Positions 63,883 through 64,000 of a stretch of DNA of 64,000 bases are shown piece by piece. The stretch's first letter is position 1. Each line of letters opens with the position of its first letter. The stretch is from positions 82,079 to 146,078 of the forward strand of contig SHNE01000010.1 of NCBI GenBank assembly GCA_004295015.1, written 5' to 3'. The notes beneath the pieces were generated by a model, which saw nothing but the letters and a program-made list of their open reading frames with translations, was not told where the DNA came from and made no database searches. The position numbers and the translations under genes were made by a program. Source of the stretch: Bacteroidota bacterium (GTDB lineage Bacteria > Bacteroidota > Bacteroidia > AKYH767-A > 2013-40CM-41-45).

Positions 63883-63890
63883 CAAATTTA
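63883..63890 (-). promoter_or_regulatory. TAnnTTTG promoter box for the candidate bridge RNA and transposase
   Basis: Minus-strand TAAATTTG, perfect match. Transcription starting near 63877 would run straight through the structured region and into the transposase. Confidence 0.6.
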
Positions 63891-63987
63891 TTATTACAAT
63901 TTTAGAAATTATCAATCCTGCTTTAGTAATTTGCTCCTCTTCACTAACATCAATCTTTGGGATTAACCATTAGCTTGGGGTCTAAAG

Positions 63988-63989
63988 GT
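63988..63989 (+). other. Right IS110 junction, core GT
   Basis: GT followed by GCATTCGTGGC (63990-64000), which continues the interrupted repeat copy. Confidence 0.7.
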
Positions 63990-64000
63990 GCATTCGTGGC

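Larger units (their letters stand above)
62684..63989 (-). mobile_element. IS110-family insertion sequence inside a repeat copy
   Basis: About 1,306 bp. It encodes one DEDD transposase on the minus strand, with a short downstream end (about 25 bp, 62684-62708) and a long upstream non-coding end (about 273 bp, 63717-63989). The boundaries follow from the intact repeat copy: copy 1 reads GAATTCGT then GCATTCGTAGC. Copy 2 has GAATTCGT at its left junction and GCATTCGTGGC at the right. GT is present at both junctions (62682-62683 and 63988-63989) and would be the 2-bp core. No terminal inverted repeats or long target duplication, as expected of IS110. The right flank touches the window end. Confidence 0.85.

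Overview
The window is a chromosomal segment of a Bacteroidota bacterium. Several independent signs agree. Four secreted proteins end in type IX secretion (T9SS) sorting domains, one of them a PKD-repeat giant with a gliding-motility-type C-terminus. The promoters that can be seen follow the Bacteroidota TAnnTTTG pattern rather than TATAAT, and Shine-Dalgarno sequences are largely absent. The gene families (DUF1573, DUF4199, DUF5686, stand-alone YbbR, long NusB, MqnE of the futalosine menaquinone route, leucine dehydrogenase) are typical of the phylum. I cannot fix the genus.

Layout. 0-9.6 kb: the 5' end of a lipoprotein gene, dnaB, a lone ABC exporter, leucine dehydrogenase, then the housekeeping cluster nusB - DUF1573 lipoprotein - yajC - terminator - ybbR-like - coaE - MBL-fold exonuclease. 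9.6-24 kb: nnr, a Sua5/YciO-family gene, a transaldolase-like gene, the SRP RNA, an envelope cluster (DUF4199, GT2, GT4, DUF5686), a cysteine-cluster protein, a T9SS Asp-box protein, a TonB-C protein, an OmpR-type regulator and mqnE. 24-33 kb, minus strand: rluD, a T9SS protein, a PASTA protein, a tandem D-Ala-D-Ala ligase and a prolyl oligopeptidase. 33-42 kb: a gene-poor gap and the 2,572-residue PKD/Ig-like protein. 42-54 kb: terC, aroK, a phosphoribosyltransferase, an NlpC/P60 hydrolase, rlmD, rocD and a tightly overlapped four-gene operon (histidine-kinase-like ATPase, membrane protein, psuK, psuG), then a GT51 transglycosylase with a long N-terminal extension. 54-62 kb: miaE, a cupredoxin with a T9SS tail, a thioesterase, a polysaccharide 4,6-dehydratase, a GT4 enzyme, gcvT, comB and a zinc phospholipase C-like protein.

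62.4-64 kb is the most interesting part. An 88-bp sequence occurs twice, 87/88 identical. The second copy is split by an IS110-family element. Comparison with the intact copy places the element at about 62684-63989 with a GT dinucleotide at both junctions. The long non-coding end upstream of the transposase has a perfect TAnnTTTG box on the transposase strand followed by about 150 nt of dense inverted repeats. It includes a 7-nt stretch that matches the flanking target. This is what an IS110 bridge RNA should look like.

Other points of interest: a D-Ala-D-Ala ligase made of two fused copies with different active-site losses; a kinase-like ATPase without a visible H-box, translationally coupled to a membrane protein and to pseudouridine catabolism; and a GT51 domain fused to an AsmA-like region. 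No tRNA, rRNA or CRISPR array was found.
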